The notes beneath the pieces were generated by a model. It saw nothing but the letters and a program-made list of their open reading frames with translations. It was not told the origin of the DNA and ran no database searches. Shown here piece by piece: positions 53,437 to 63,098 of a stretch of 64,000 nucleotides of DNA. A program made the translations under genes and the position numbers. The stretch is from Actinomycetaceae bacterium TAE3-ERU4 (GTDB lineage Bacteria; Actinomycetota; Actinomycetes; Actinomycetales; Actinomycetaceae), in the NCBI GenBank assembly GCA_019218365.1, contig JAHUUJ010000001.1, positions 310,001 through 374,000 of the forward strand, read 5' to 3'. Position 1 is the stretch's first letter. Every line of letters starts with the position of its first letter.

Positions 53437-54864
53437 ATGGCAAACAACCTTTTTAGCAAGAAGAAGATGAGCGTCGTTAACGTAGGTCTTTCCTCGTTCG
53501 CAGACGATGTTAAGCAGCAGGATGCAGAAGCAGCACAGGTAGCTTGGAAGCCCCCACGTGACTACGCTCCCGAAGTAATCGAAGCCTTGAAGAAACTACA
53601 GCGTCCCGAGGTTGCAGAAAAGATTAAGAAGGCTAACGAGGAAGTAGTACAGCGAATTATTGACGCGCACCCCGTACTCGTTGGTTTTGGCAAGGCAATT
53701 GATGTAGTTCCCGGAATGACCCGAAACACCATTTTGCACGCTGGTCCGCCAATTGAGTGGAAGGACATGTGTGGGGCAATGCGCGGTGCTGTTACCGGAG
53801 CAATCGTTTTTGAAGGTCTAGCTAAGGACATCGCAGAAGCTGAGGAAGTTGCCGCTAACGGTGGCGTTATCTTCTCCCCCTGCCACGAACACAACTGTGT
53901 TGGTTCAATGGCCGGTGTTACCTCCGCATCCATGTACATGCACATCGTTAAGAATAAGGTTCACGGAAACGTCGCTTACACAAACCTATCTGAGCAGTTA
54001 GCAAAGATTTTGCGTATGGGTGCGAACGACCAGTCGGTAATTGACCGCCTTATTTGGATGCGTGACGTTTTTGGTCCGATGCTGGCACAGGCCATGGAAA
54101 TGGCGGGGGAAATCGACCTTCGTTCGATGTTGGCACAAGCCCTCCAGATGGGCGACGAGGACCACAACCGTAACATTGCCGGTACTTTGCTGCTATTCCA
54201 AGCACTAGCTCCCTACATGTTGCAGACGGACTTCACTACCGAGCAGAAGAAGGAAGTTTTCGAGTTTATCCAGTCCAGTGACTACTTCTCCGGCCCGACC
54301 TGGATGGCTGTCTCGAAGTGTGCTTTGGACGCTGGGCATGGAGTGCCCAACAGTACTATCGTCACCACCATGTGCCGTAACGGTACAGAATTTGGTATTC
54401 GTGCTGCCGGTTTCGAAGGCTTCCGCTGGTTCACCGGTCCCGCCGGAATTGTTAAGGGCCCGATGATGGCTGGATACAAGCCTGAAGACTCTGGCCGCGA
54501 CATTGGTGACTCTGCCATTACTGAAACTTACGGTATTGGTGGTTTCGCGATGGCAGCTGCTCCCGCGATTGTCCCGCTAGTTGGTGGAACCGTTGAGGAA
54601 GCGCTCAACTACTCCAAGGACATGTTGGCAATTACTACCACGGTTAACCCGAACCTAACTATCCCGGTTCTAAACTTCCGTGGTATTTGCACCGGTATCG
54701 ACATCGTCAAGGTTATTGACACCGGTATGCTCCCGATTATTAACACCGCTATTGCCCACAAGGACGCGGGAATCGGTATGATCGGAACCGGTCTAGTTAA
54801 CCCCCCATTCGAAGTCTTCGAAAAGGCAATTGTTGCCCTTGCTGAAGAAATTGTTGGAGAGTAA
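53437..54864 (+). CDS. DUF1116 family protein (YlbE/AllG-like)
   Basis: A 475-residue protein. The N-terminus (SVVNVGLSSFADDVKQQ, then VAWKPP) and the core (ATGAIVFEGLA-like GAVTGAIVFEGLA, FSPCHEHNCVGSMAGVTSASM) match DUF1116, the large subunit partner of FdrA. Cys and His in SPCHEHNCVG are conserved-looking and probably catalytic or structural. Gap to fdrA is 22 nt and to the next gene 3 nt. The likely role is part of an FdrA-type carbamoyltransferase. Confidence 0.9.
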   Translation: MANNLFSKKKMSVVNVGLSSFADDVKQQDAEAAQVAWKPPRDYAPEVIEALKKLQRPEVAEKIKKANEEVVQRIIDAHPVLVGFGKAIDVVPGMTRNTILHAGPPIEWKDMCGAMRGAVTGAIVFEGLAKDIAEAEEVAANGGVIFSPCHEHNCVGSMAGVTSASMYMHIVKNKVHGNVAYTNLSEQLAKILRMGANDQSVIDRLIWMRDVFGPMLAQAMEMAGEIDLRSMLAQALQMGDEDHNRNIAGTLLLFQALAPYMLQTDFTTEQKKEVFEFIQSSDYFSGPTWMAVSKCALDAGHGVPNSTIVTTMCRNGTEFGIRAAGFEGFRWFTGPAGIVKGPMMAGYKPEDSGRDIGDSAITETYGIGGFAMAAAPAIVPLVGGTVEEALNYSKDMLAITTTVNPNLTIPVLNFRGICTGIDIVKVIDTGMLPIINTAIAHKDAGIGMIGTGLVNPPFEVFEKAIVALAEEIVGE

Positions 54865-54867
54865 CTA

Positions 54868-55773
54868 ATGGTTGTTGCCCGCGCCCTCGTTGCCGATACA
54901 AGCTGGAACTATCAGCTTGGTTCCGAGGGTGCGGGCGCACCCCTCACTCCCGTAATGAAAAAAGCACGAGTGGTTAATTCTTTTAATCATTCAATGTCTT
55001 TTCAATTGGAGGGTCAGCGGCCACAGTTATGGACCATAGTAACGGCACAGAAACCTCCCTCACCAGCCACCCTAATTTGCGATTTACCGCAGCTACCTCA
55101 TTTAGAAGTGGGCTCTGAGATACTAATTTCATCCCAGGGTTTAGAGCATGAACTACTGAATATTAAGTTTGCAGGTTGTAAATTTCTAAGTTGTCAGATT
55201 GCTCCAACTCATTCTTCAATCCCAGATATAGAACTGCTTACCTGGGCTTTAAGCCAGTGGAAAAAATTAACTCCACGGGGATCTTTTAGAAAACGGGAAA
55301 GATGTTCCGAGGTAGATTTACATATCCATCAAAAACTAGTTTGCGGTGCCAACCAATTTCTGGTGGGCATTACATCCTCAGAAAATACGGAAAATCTTAG
55401 AGAAGTAACAAAAAACTTTCTCGGTTTAGGAGCTGGGCTAACTCCTTCAGGGGATGATTTCATCGTTGGAGTCTTAGCTGTGCTAAGCGCAACTGGGCAA
55501 AAATCAGAAGCTAGAAAGATTATTTGTCAGGCTGTTAGAGAAAATCTCACTAACACTACTGAAGTAAGCCAACAGTTTCTCGAAGCAGCTTTGCAAGGTC
55601 GTTTTAACCACGCAGTCGCTCAAGTTGTTTACACGCTTATCGATGAAGATATGGAGAGCGCTAAAGCGGCTATCGAGGAGCTTCTAAAACACGGTAGCAC
55701 TTCTGGTGGAGATACTCTTTTAGGAATACTCGCTGCCATCGCTTCCCTTTGCCAACCCCCGCTACATTTTTAA
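54868..55773 (+). CDS. DUF2877 family protein (YlbF/AllH-like)
   Basis: A 301-residue protein with the family motif GLGAGLTPSGDDFIVGVLAVL at about residue 188 and a second glycine-rich motif near the end (HGSTSGGDTLLGILAAI). It is the third component seen with FdrA and DUF1116 in oxamate carbamoyltransferase clusters. It lies 3 nt after the DUF1116 gene. Its first 30 codons repeat the phrase Gly-Ala-Gly-rich but carry no signal peptide. Confidence 0.88.
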   Translation: MVVARALVADTSWNYQLGSEGAGAPLTPVMKKARVVNSFNHSMSFQLEGQRPQLWTIVTAQKPPSPATLICDLPQLPHLEVGSEILISSQGLEHELLNIKFAGCKFLSCQIAPTHSSIPDIELLTWALSQWKKLTPRGSFRKRERCSEVDLHIHQKLVCGANQFLVGITSSENTENLREVTKNFLGLGAGLTPSGDDFIVGVLAVLSATGQKSEARKIICQAVRENLTNTTEVSQQFLEAALQGRFNHAVAQVVYTLIDEDMESAKAAIEELLKHGSTSGGDTLLGILAAIASLCQPPLHF

Positions 55774-55788
55774 CTTTAAGGAACTTAC

Positions 55789-56265
55789 ATGAAAAAAAAT
55801 TCACTTATTGCAGCCCTGTTCATCGGGTTACTCTGTGGAGCTTGGGCAGGTCTAGCTCCTTTAGTGAACCTGTCCATCTGGGCTGGGTTTGCAAGTTGCA
55901 CTGCTTACTTTGCCAGCGGCAAGCATAAGCTTCCCGGCCTTGGTATCACAGTACTAACTAACTTGGTTGGGGTTGGTACTGCCTGGGCTATGATTCAACT
56001 CAGTGGCCTCATTGGTATGGCCGAGTTGGGGGTTGGGATTTCTGTAGGTGCAGTAGTTGTTCTTATCGTTTTGATGGGAGATGTACCCTATTTGAGTTTC
56101 GTTCCCGGTATTTTTGTCGGTTGCTACTCCACTTTTGCCATCAACGCAGACTACAAGCTACTGATTCCTTCTCTAGTTGTTGGAGCAATCTTAGGTATGC
56201 TCTGTGATTGGGGTGCAGAAATCACCGTAAACGCAATTGGTGACAAGGAACCTGTCACTAATTAA
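55789..56265 (+). CDS. DUF1097 family membrane protein
   Basis: 158 residues with about five to six membrane segments (starting SLIAALFIGLLCGAWAGLAPL) and short loops, matching DUF1097. Function is not established; as the last gene of the fdrA operon (15 nt after DUF2877) it is a candidate transporter or channel for the substrate or product of the carbamoyltransferase. A strong terminator follows. Confidence 0.82.
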   Translation: MKKNSLIAALFIGLLCGAWAGLAPLVNLSIWAGFASCTAYFASGKHKLPGLGITVLTNLVGVGTAWAMIQLSGLIGMAELGVGISVGAVVVLIVLMGDVPYLSFVPGIFVGCYSTFAINADYKLLIPSLVVGAILGMLCDWGAEITVNAIGDKEPVTN

Positions 56266-56272
56266 CAAATAT

Positions 56273-56318
56273 CATGTTAATGGGGGCAAGTAGAAACTTA
56301 CTTGCCCCCATTAACATG
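56273..56318. terminator. 20-bp perfect terminator between DUF1097 and lipoprotein gene
   Basis: A perfect 20-bp stem (core ATGGGGGCAAGTA / TACTTGCCCCCAT) with loop GAAACT between convergent genes, 7 nt after the DUF1097 stop. The surrounding sequence is AT-rich on both sides. Confidence 0.82.
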
Positions 56319-56336
56319 TTCATAACTTATTTATAT

Positions 56337-56801
56337 CTACTTACTAAATTGCCGGTAGGCATTGCGCAAGTCCTCAGTCTTAATCTTGAGGGTGCTAATT
56401 AGTTTTTTCAGCTCTTTACCCTTTGCCTTAACCTGATCGGCGGGTAGAGAATCAAGATTTTCTTTAACTGAAGAAAGCTGTTTAAGGACTTTTTCTACCT
56501 CAGCAATAGCTCTAGAACCTTTTTCAGATTTCGCAAATTTAGAATAAGCCTGTGAATTAGCAATATTTTCCTTAGTGGAAGAAACTATTTTTTCTAGTTC
56601 TGATTTGGCTTTATCAATAGAAAAGTTCTGAAAAATCTTGTCCGCAGCACTACTGGCTTTATTTTTTAACTCGGAAAGTTTTGCGGTTTCATTTTTAATC
56701 TCTGCGGAAGTAATCCCATGAGAACACCCCGAAGTCCCCAAAACTGAAAAAAGAATCGTTGCACAGATAATTCGCACCCTACGTTTTTGCGAAATATTCA
56801 T
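56337..56801 (-). CDS. Putative helical lipoprotein, function unknown
   Basis: 154 residues. A basic N-terminus and hydrophobic stretch end at VLGTSGC (Cys26), a plausible but non-ideal lipobox. The mature part is almost entirely helical and Lys/Glu/Ser-rich (for example SELEKIVSSTKENIANS), a probable coiled coil. I do not recognise the family. Low-complexity helical content makes function prediction unsafe. Confidence 0.7.
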   Translation of the reverse strand: MNISQKRRVRIICATILFSVLGTSGCSHGITSAEIKNETAKLSELKNKASSAADKIFQNFSIDKAKSELEKIVSSTKENIANSQAYSKFAKSEKGSRAIAEVEKVLKQLSSVKENLDSLPADQVKAKGKELKKLISTLKIKTEDLRNAYRQFSK

Positions 56802-56893
56802 ACTTCTTCACACTCCACTAAGTAACCAGGAAATAGAAGACCCCTAAGGCTAATCATATATGAGACAAGAAACTTTCCCAGATATTAAAAAAT

Positions 56894-56923
56894 AAACCCG
56901 CTTTCTTTCTAGAAAGCGGGTTT
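56894..56923 (-). terminator. Terminator after tRNA-Ala
   Basis: A 13-bp stem (AAACCCGCTTTCT / AGAAAGCGGGTTT) with loop TTCT, followed on the minus strand by TTTATTTTTTAAT. It ends the leftward gyrA/tRNA transcript. Confidence 0.88.
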
Positions 56924-56929
56924 TAATTG

Positions 56930-57002
56930 TGGAGCCTACGGGACTCGAACCCGTAACCCCCTGCTTGCAAAGCAGGTGCGCTACCAATTGCGCCAAGGCC
57001 CC
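56930..57002 (-). tRNA. tRNA-Ala (TGC)
   Basis: 73 nt: acceptor GGGGCCT/AGGCTCC plus discriminator A, anticodon stem CCTGC/GCAGG with loop TTTGCAA (anticodon TGC), and T-loop GGTTCGAGTCC. CCA is not encoded. It follows tRNA-Ile as in most actinobacterial gyrA regions. Confidence 0.97.
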
Positions 57003-57011
57003 GAATGGGGT

Positions 57012-57134
57012 TTAGAGCTCCGGCTTATGCCAGACCTCGCGGAAAAGACCTAAGTCTTGCCACATAATTAACGCTAGCACAGAAACTAAAGAAACCAGCC
57101 CCACCCCAAAGATGGTTCCGAGAGTCTTTTTCAT
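57012..57134 (-). CDS. 40-aa single-pass membrane protein between tRNA-Ile and tRNA-Ala
   Basis: An ORF of 40 codons with GAGGGAG about 7 nt before its ATG (57134). The product begins MKKTLGTIFGVGLVSLVSVL, has one membrane segment, and ends WQDLGLFREVWHKPEL. Size, position beside gyrA and the tRNAs, and the aromatic C-terminus recall the DLW-39 family of tiny actinobacterial proteins, but the match is only by form. Function unknown. Confidence 0.65.
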   Translation of the reverse strand: MKKTLGTIFGVGLVSLVSVLALIMWQDLGLFREVWHKPEL

Positions 57135-57161
57135 CTCCGTACTCCCTCAATACGTTAACCG

Positions 57162-57235
57162 TGGGCCTAGCTGGACTCGAACCAGCGACCTCTTCCTTAT
57201 CAGGGAAGCGCTCTAACCGACTGAGCTATAGGCCC
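57162..57235 (-). tRNA. tRNA-Ile (GAT)
   Basis: 74 nt: acceptor GGGCCTA/TAGGCCC plus A, D-arm AGCTCAGTCGGTTAGAGC, anticodon loop CTGATAA (anticodon GAT), and T-arm GCTGGTTCGAGTCCAGC. CCA is not encoded. It lies between the DUF3566 gene and the 40-aa gene. Confidence 0.97.
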
Positions 57236-57340
57236 GTGACCGGTACCTTCGGCACCTAACCACTGTGCAACAGCACTAGAAGATAGTAACCCACCCAACG
57301 CACAGGAGCAAACCAAAAATGCGCTGGGTGACGTACTACA

Positions 57341-57721
57341 CTACTCGTCAATAAGCTGAACCGTTACCCCACCTACAAGGCGCACAATTACGTTATAAAG
57401 CAGGGCACCCAAAGTAGACATCACAGTCAACAGCAAAGAGTTAATTACCGCAATTACCGCAGCCAAAGCGACAGCCTTACCAAAACGCATATACTCCAGC
57501 AGAGCCGAGAGCTTACCAGAAGCGTCCAGGCTATCCGCCAAGGTCATAATGCTCGCAAAGACATGCATCCCATTAAGCACCGGCCACAGCAGCATAATCG
57601 CCACTATAAAGGCAAATCCAAACGCTACAGACAGCAGAAAAGAAATCCGCAATACCGACATCGGATCGACCTTTTCTACGGTCATCCGGTAACGGCGTGG
57701 GGTGTCATTTTCAGTCGCCAT
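57341..57721 (-). CDS. DUF3566 transmembrane protein
   Basis: 126 residues with two to three membrane segments and the family opening RRYRMTVEKVDPMSVLRISFLLS. It is the conserved gene after gyrA in actinobacteria (Rv0007 position, where a long N-terminal extension is common; here that extension is nearly absent). Function is not established. GAGGAG lies inside the end of gyrA, 5 nt gap. Confidence 0.93.
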   Translation of the reverse strand: MATENDTPRRYRMTVEKVDPMSVLRISFLLSVAFGFAFIVAIMLLWPVLNGMHVFASIMTLADSLDASGKLSALLEYMRFGKAVALAAVIAVINSLLLTVMSTLGALLYNVIVRLVGGVTVQLIDE

Positions 57722-57726
57722 GCTGA

Positions 57727-60336
57727 TTACTCCTCAACTTTATCAACGACGGGTGGGATAGAAGCTGAATCACCCTGAGTTTCCGGGGAAGATTCCCCCT
57801 CAGCGCTTTGTTCCGTCTCAGCTTCGACTTCCAAATCACGCTCAACATTGCGTGCCACAGCAATTACACGGTCATCCTTATCCAGGCGAACAAAGGTCAC
57901 ACCCTGAGTTGAACGACCCGTAGGGGTAACATCATCAACGGCAGAGCGAACAATCTTACCGCCTTCCATAATTGAAAGAACCTCGTCGCCGGAAACAACC
58001 ACCAAGGCTCCAACCAATTCACCGCGATCTTCAACAATCTTTGCAACCTTAATACCGAAACCACCACGTCCCTGAACACGGTACTGATCAAGGTTGGTTC
58101 GCTTAGCAAACCCACCTTCGGTGACAGTGAACAAATCGGCATCCTCGGTAGCAACAACCATCGACAACAGCGAGTCTTCGGTACGGAACTTCATACCGCG
58201 CACACCCGAGGTTGCGCGACCCATCGGCCGCAAAGTATCGTCATTAGCTTCGAAACGGATAGACATACCGTGACGCGATACCAGTAGTAGGTGCGAGTCT
58301 TCATTAGCCAAAACTGCCGAAACTAGCTCGTCAGGTTTGCCTTCCTCGTCCTCACGTAGGTTAATTGCAATCAAACCGGCACTGCGTGGAGAATCGTACT
58401 CGGAAAGACGAGTCTTCTTTACCAAACCGGACTTCGTTGCCAAAACCAGGTAGTCAGCCTGCTCATAATCGCGCAAAGCCATCACCTGAGCAATAGTTTC
58501 ATTCGGTTGGAATGCCAACACGTTAGCTACGTGCTGACCCTTTGCATCACGACCACCCTCGGGAAGTTCATAGGCCTTGACACGGTAAACCCGCCCCAAG
58601 TTAGTGAAGAACAACAACCAGTGGTGAGTGGTAGTGGCAAAGAAATGCTCCACCACATCATCGTCTCGCAGCGAGGCCCCACGCACACCCTTACCGCCGC
58701 GCTTTTGGCTCCGGTAGTTATCTGTACGAGTACGCTTGACGTAACCACCGTGCGTAATGGTGACGACTACATCTTCTTCGGGGATAAGGTCTTCTTCGCT
58801 CATCTCACCATCGAAAGGTAGGATTACGGAACGACGCTCATCACCGTACTTATCAACAACCGCGGCCAGTTCCGTCGAAATAATTTCACGCTTGCGCTCT
58901 TCACGGTTAAGAATGTCTTGGTAGTCCTCTACCTTAGCTTCCAACTCATCGTGCTCGTCAACAATCTTTTGACGTTCCAGAGCGGCCAAACGACGTAGCT
59001 GCATTGCCAAAATTGCGTCCGCCTGAACAGCATCAATCTCAAGCAAATCAATTAGGCCATTCTTAGCGTCTTCAGTTGTGGGAGAACGACGAATCAACGC
59101 GATTACCTGATCGAGCATATCCAATGCCTTAAGGTAACCAATCAAAATGTGTAGTCGTTCTTGTGCCTTACGTAGACGGAAACGAGTACGACGCGAGATA
59201 ACGTCAATCTGGTGATCAACCCAGTGGCGGATAAAGCCATCAAGCGAAAGAGTGCGCGGTACTCCATCAACCAAAGCCAGCATGTTAGCCGGGAAGGAAT
59301 CCTGTAGCTGAGTACGCTTGTAAAGGTTGTTCAAAACTACCTTAGCTACCGCATCACGCTTGAGCACAATAATTAAACGCTGACCACTACGGTCCGAAGA
59401 CTCGTCACGTATATCGGCAATACCGGCAATCTGCCCATCCTTAACCAACTGGGCAATCTTTGTTGCCAAGTTATCGGGGTTAACCTGATAGGGCAGTTCC
59501 GTTACAACTAGGCACTGTCGTCCATTAATTTCCTCAACGTTAACAATTGCGCGCTGCACAATCGAACCACGTCCGGTCCGGTAGGCATCCTCAATTCCAC
59601 GACGACCCAAAATGGTAGCTGCAGTGGGGAAGTCCGGACCTTTAATGCGCTCAATTAGCGCATCCAAAAGCTCGGTTCGAGAAGCATCCGGGTGCTCTAG
59701 GAACCACTGAACACCAGCGGCAACCTCACGTAGGTTATGCGGCGGAATACGTGTTGCCATACCGACCGCAATACCCTCTGAACCATTAACCAAAAGGTTG
59801 GGGAAACGAGCCGGCAAAACTGACGGTTCCTGGGTGTGACCATCGTAGTTATCAACAAAATCTACGGTGTCTTCGTCAATATCGCGAACCATTTCCATGG
59901 CCAGCGGAGCCATTTTACACTCGGTATAACGCGGAGCCGCAGGACCGAGGTTACCGGGCGAACCGAAGTTACCCTGACCGGCAATTAGCGGATAGCGCAG
60001 CGACCAAGGCTGGACCAAACGCGCCAAAGCATCATAAACCGCGCTGTCACCGTGTGGGTGGTAGTGACCCATTACGTCACCGACGACACGCATACACTTA
60101 GAGAACGAGGACGAGGGACGGTAACCACCATCGTACATCGCGTACAAGATACGGCGGTGAACCGGTTTTAGACCGTCCCTTACCTCTGGTAAAGCACGAC
60201 CCACAATAACGGACATGGCATAGTCCAAATAGGACTTTTGCATTTCCGATTCAAGCTCAACCGGGTCAATTCGCCCGTGGTTAAACTCTTTGAGTTCTGT
60301 TACGTCAATCTGTTCGTCGTTATCGAATTCGCTCAA
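57727..60336 (-). CDS. gyrA: DNA gyrase subunit A
   Basis: An 869-residue type II topoisomerase breakage-reunion subunit. The catalytic Tyr137 is in AAPRYTE. The quinolone region reads HGDSAVYD with Ser98 and Asp102 (E. coli Ser83 and Asp87 equivalents), the wild-type, susceptible-type residues. The C-terminal beta-pinwheel includes the GyrA-box segment QKRGGKG. It follows gyrB by 21 nt on the same strand. Confidence 0.98.
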   Translation of the reverse strand: MSEFDNDEQIDVTELKEFNHGRIDPVELESEMQKSYLDYAMSVIVGRALPEVRDGLKPVHRRILYAMYDGGYRPSSSFSKCMRVVGDVMGHYHPHGDSAVYDALARLVQPWSLRYPLIAGQGNFGSPGNLGPAAPRYTECKMAPLAMEMVRDIDEDTVDFVDNYDGHTQEPSVLPARFPNLLVNGSEGIAVGMATRIPPHNLREVAAGVQWFLEHPDASRTELLDALIERIKGPDFPTAATILGRRGIEDAYRTGRGSIVQRAIVNVEEINGRQCLVVTELPYQVNPDNLATKIAQLVKDGQIAGIADIRDESSDRSGQRLIIVLKRDAVAKVVLNNLYKRTQLQDSFPANMLALVDGVPRTLSLDGFIRHWVDHQIDVISRRTRFRLRKAQERLHILIGYLKALDMLDQVIALIRRSPTTEDAKNGLIDLLEIDAVQADAILAMQLRRLAALERQKIVDEHDELEAKVEDYQDILNREERKREIISTELAAVVDKYGDERRSVILPFDGEMSEEDLIPEEDVVVTITHGGYVKRTRTDNYRSQKRGGKGVRGASLRDDDVVEHFFATTTHHWLLFFTNLGRVYRVKAYELPEGGRDAKGQHVANVLAFQPNETIAQVMALRDYEQADYLVLATKSGLVKKTRLSEYDSPRSAGLIAINLREDEEGKPDELVSAVLANEDSHLLLVSRHGMSIRFEANDDTLRPMGRATSGVRGMKFRTEDSLLSMVVATEDADLFTVTEGGFAKRTNLDQYRVQGRGGFGIKVAKIVEDRGELVGALVVVSGDEVLSIMEGGKIVRSAVDDVTPTGRSTQGVTFVRLDKDDRVIAVARNVERDLEVEAETEQSAEGESSPETQGDSASIPPVVDKVEE

Positions 60337-60357
60337 CTTAATTCCCCTACCTAACGA

Positions 60358-62367
60358 TCAGATGTCCAAGAAACGCACATCGGTGGCGTTACGCTGAATA
60401 AAACTACGACGGGACTCGACGTCCTCGCCCATAAGAACCGAGAAAATCTCGTCTGCGGCGGCGGCTTCACCAAGCTCAACTCGCTTCAACACGCGACATT
60501 CTGGATCCATTGTGGTTTCCCAAAGCTCTTGGGAGTTCATCTCACCAAGACCCTTGTATCGCTGTACGCCGCTATCCTTTTGGAGGCGGTGACCAGCGGC
60601 CAAACCAGCTTCTACACGCAAGTCACGTTCCTTGTCAGAGAATACGAACTCGTGCGGCGCATTGGTCCACTTCAGACGGTAAAGCGGCGGTTGCGCAAGA
60701 TAGACGTGACCGCGTTCAACCAGTGGACGCATATAACGGAAGAGCAGTGTCAAAAGCAAAGTATTGATGTGCTGACCGTCAACATCGGCGTCGGCCATGA
60801 CCACAATCTTGTGATAGCGCAGTTTCGCCATGTCAAACTCTTCACCAACACCGCAACCAAAAGCGGTAATTAGCGACTGAATCGTTTCCGAAGAAAGTGC
60901 CCGATCCAAACGAGCCTTTTCAACATTTAGAATCTTTCCGCGAATGGGCAAAATAGCCTGGTGCTTAGGATCACGGCCACCAACTGCAGAACCACCCGCA
61001 GAGTCACCCTCAACGATGAAGATTTCACATTCTTCGGGCTTACGGGAAGTACAATCCTTCAACTTACCCGGCATTGATGCTGATTCCAGGGCGGATTTAC
61101 GACGTGTTGCTTCACGTGCTTTACGTGCCGCTAGACGAGCCGCAGATGCCTGCTGGGCCTTGCTAATAATCGACTTTGCGTCCGCCGGGTGAGAATCGAG
61201 CCAGTCACCCAATTGGGTGTAAACAGTCTGGTGAACAAAAGTACGAGCTTCGGTGTTACCCAGTTTAGTTTTGGTCTGACCCTCGAACTGAGGTTCGGAT
61301 AGCTTAACGGAAATAACTGCTGTCAGACCTTCACGAATATCATCACCGGTGAGATTAGCGTCTTTTTCCTTAAGTAGGTTTTTCTCACGGGCGTACTTAT
61401 TGACTAAGGTGGTCAGTGCGGTACGGAAACCTTCTTCGTGAGTTCCACCTTCAATGGTGTTAATCGTATTGGCGTAGGTGTGAACTGATTCGGAGTAAGC
61501 CGAAGTCCACTGCATTGCGATTTCTACGCTAATTGAACGTTCACCGACTACATCCTCAGCTTCAAAGTCGATAATGTCGTGAAGAGTTTCGACCTTCTTT
61601 GCCGAATTTAGGTACTTAACGTAGTCGCGTAACCCATCTTCATAGTAGAAAGTGACTACCCGGTGTTGCGGTTTTTCTTCAGTGGAATCTTCGTCCCCAG
61701 AGACTTCGTCACCCTCCATCGTCTGGTTCGGACGCTCATCGCTGAGAGTAATCTTTAGACCCTTATTCAAAAATGCCATCTGCTGGAAACGCTGGCGCAA
61801 AGTCTCAAAGGAATATTCCGTGGTTTCAAAAATTTCCGGATCAGCCCAGAAAGTCTGGGTAGTACCGGTTTCTTCTGTAGCCTCACCTTTAATGAGTTCA
61901 GTGTCTGGGCGACCGCCCTCGACGAAAGTCTGTCGCCAGGTAAATCCCTGACGCTTAACTTCGGTTTCAACCCGCTTAGATAGTGCGTTAACAACAGAAA
62001 TACCCACACCGTGCAAACCACCGGAAACGGCATAACCGCCGCCACCGAACTTACCACCGGCGTGAAGAATCGTCATTACTACCTCAACAGTAGGACGTCC
62101 CTCAGTGGGGTGCATATCTACGGGAATACCACGACCATTATCGGAAACGCGAACCCCACCATCGGCCTGTAAAGTGACCTCGATATGGTCACAATAGCCA
62201 GCCAAGGCTTCATCTACCGCGTTATCAACGACCTCATAAACCAGGTGGTGTAAACCGCGCTCTCCAGTTGAACCGATGTACATACCTGGGCGCTTACGAA
62301 CGGCTTCGAGTCCTTCAAGGACTGTAATATCGTTCGCGCCATATTCACGTTCTAATGCTTCCGACAC
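60358..62367 (-). CDS. gyrB: DNA gyrase subunit B
   Basis: A 669-residue ATPase subunit. The GHKL ATP site includes [26 protein letters not shown] and [15 protein letters not shown]; the TOPRIM domain has [33 protein letters not shown] and the DADVDGQHI metal site. A GTG start at 62367 with AAGGAG 8 nt upstream is used. The length is normal for actinobacteria, with no intein. Confidence 0.98.
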   Translation of the reverse strand: MSEALEREYGANDITVLEGLEAVRKRPGMYIGSTGERGLHHLVYEVVDNAVDEALAGYCDHIEVTLQADGGVRVSDNGRGIPVDMHPTEGRPTVEVVMTILHAGGKFGGGGYAVSGGLHGVGISVVNALSKRVETEVKRQGFTWRQTFVEGGRPDTELIKGEATEETGTTQTFWADPEIFETTEYSFETLRQRFQQMAFLNKGLKITLSDERPNQTMEGDEVSGDEDSTEEKPQHRVVTFYYEDGLRDYVKYLNSAKKVETLHDIIDFEAEDVVGERSISVEIAMQWTSAYSESVHTYANTINTIEGGTHEEGFRTALTTLVNKYAREKNLLKEKDANLTGDDIREGLTAVISVKLSEPQFEGQTKTKLGNTEARTFVHQTVYTQLGDWLDSHPADAKSIISKAQQASAARLAARKAREATRRKSALESASMPGKLKDCTSRKPEECEIFIVEGDSAGGSAVGGRDPKHQAILPIRGKILNVEKARLDRALSSETIQSLITAFGCGVGEEFDMAKLRYHKIVVMADADVDGQHINTLLLTLLFRYMRPLVERGHVYLAQPPLYRLKWTNAPHEFVFSDKERDLRVEAGLAAGHRLQKDSGVQRYKGLGEMNSQELWETTMDPECRVLKRVELGEAAAADEIFSVLMGEDVESRRSFIQRNATDVRFLDI

Positions 62368-62409
62368 GAAAGCTGCTCCTTAATTTCTAACCTGAACTTA
62401 ATAAAGCAC

Positions 62410-62427
62410 GGGACCCCATTGGGTCCC
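62410..62427 (-). other. Hairpin in the dciA-gyrB gap
   Basis: A perfect 7-bp GC-rich stem (GGGACCC / GGGTCCC) with loop CATT lies 43 nt upstream of gyrB. There is no following U-tract on the minus strand, so it is more likely an mRNA processing or attenuation structure than a terminator. The 155-bp gap probably also holds a gyrB promoter (a TAGAAT box near 62455). Confidence 0.35.
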
Positions 62428-62522
62428 TCAGGCAGTCAATATATCCTCTACCATTCTACCCTAAAATTCGGTTAAAAACTGCCCTAAAACGTTCTATGGG
62501 GCATATAAAGCCTGAAACCCCC

Positions 62523-63098
62523 TTATCCGTAGGTGTCCCTAGGGCCACGACCACGAACGGAGAGAGGGCCTTTTTTCCAACTAACGTTATTCGGGCCGAC
62601 CACAATCACCTGAGATAATCCCAGAGCCTGAGCGTCAATGGTCTTCATTAACTGCGGCAACAGTAGGCGCAACTGATTCTTCCAGGCCGTTGAGTCCGCA
62701 CGAATTACGAGCTTATTTTCTTCCATTGATTCAATCCTGGTGTGCGCACCAATGTTGGGGCCAACAATGTTTCCCCAGTTTTGGCGCAATCGTGCACGCC
62801 CTAATTCTTGTTGATGTTCAGCGGTAAACTTAGAAAAACCTTCGCGCATACTTACCGGATCGCGAGCACTGCGCCCAGGTCCGGTAGTAGTTCGCGGAAA
62901 ACCCGGCCCAATACTGTAACCAGACTCGCGCGAGTCTTGATTCCAACTTCCCGAAAACATTCCATCCGAAGAAACCACAGAACGTTTGGAATCAAAAACA
63001 TTCATCGGAAGGCTGATATCACCCGCAGAAAAAGCCTGTTCGCGGGCACGTAAAAAAATTTTCCGCGGTAAATCGGAAGAATTATTTTCTTCACTCAT
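62523..63098 (-). CDS. dciA: DciA (DUF721) helicase-loading factor
   Basis: A 191-residue protein with the DUF721/DciA domain in its C-terminal half (NWGNIVGPNIGAHTRIESME, then VIRADSTAWKNQLRLLLPQL, QVIVVGPNNVSWKKGP). DciA is the ancestral loader/partner of DnaB; dnaB is present at 6361-7710. The N-terminal 90 residues are basic and probably disordered. ATG 63098 with GGTGA upstream is preferred to TTG 63104. It overlaps the end of recF by 8 nt. Confidence 0.92.
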   Translation of the reverse strand: MSEENNSSDLPRKIFLRAREQAFSAGDISLPMNVFDSKRSVVSSDGMFSGSWNQDSRESGYSIGPGFPRTTTGPGRSARDPVSMREGFSKFTAEHQQELGRARLRQNWGNIVGPNIGAHTRIESMEENKLVIRADSTAWKNQLRLLLPQLMKTIDAQALGLSQVIVVGPNNVSWKKGPLSVRGRGPRDTYG

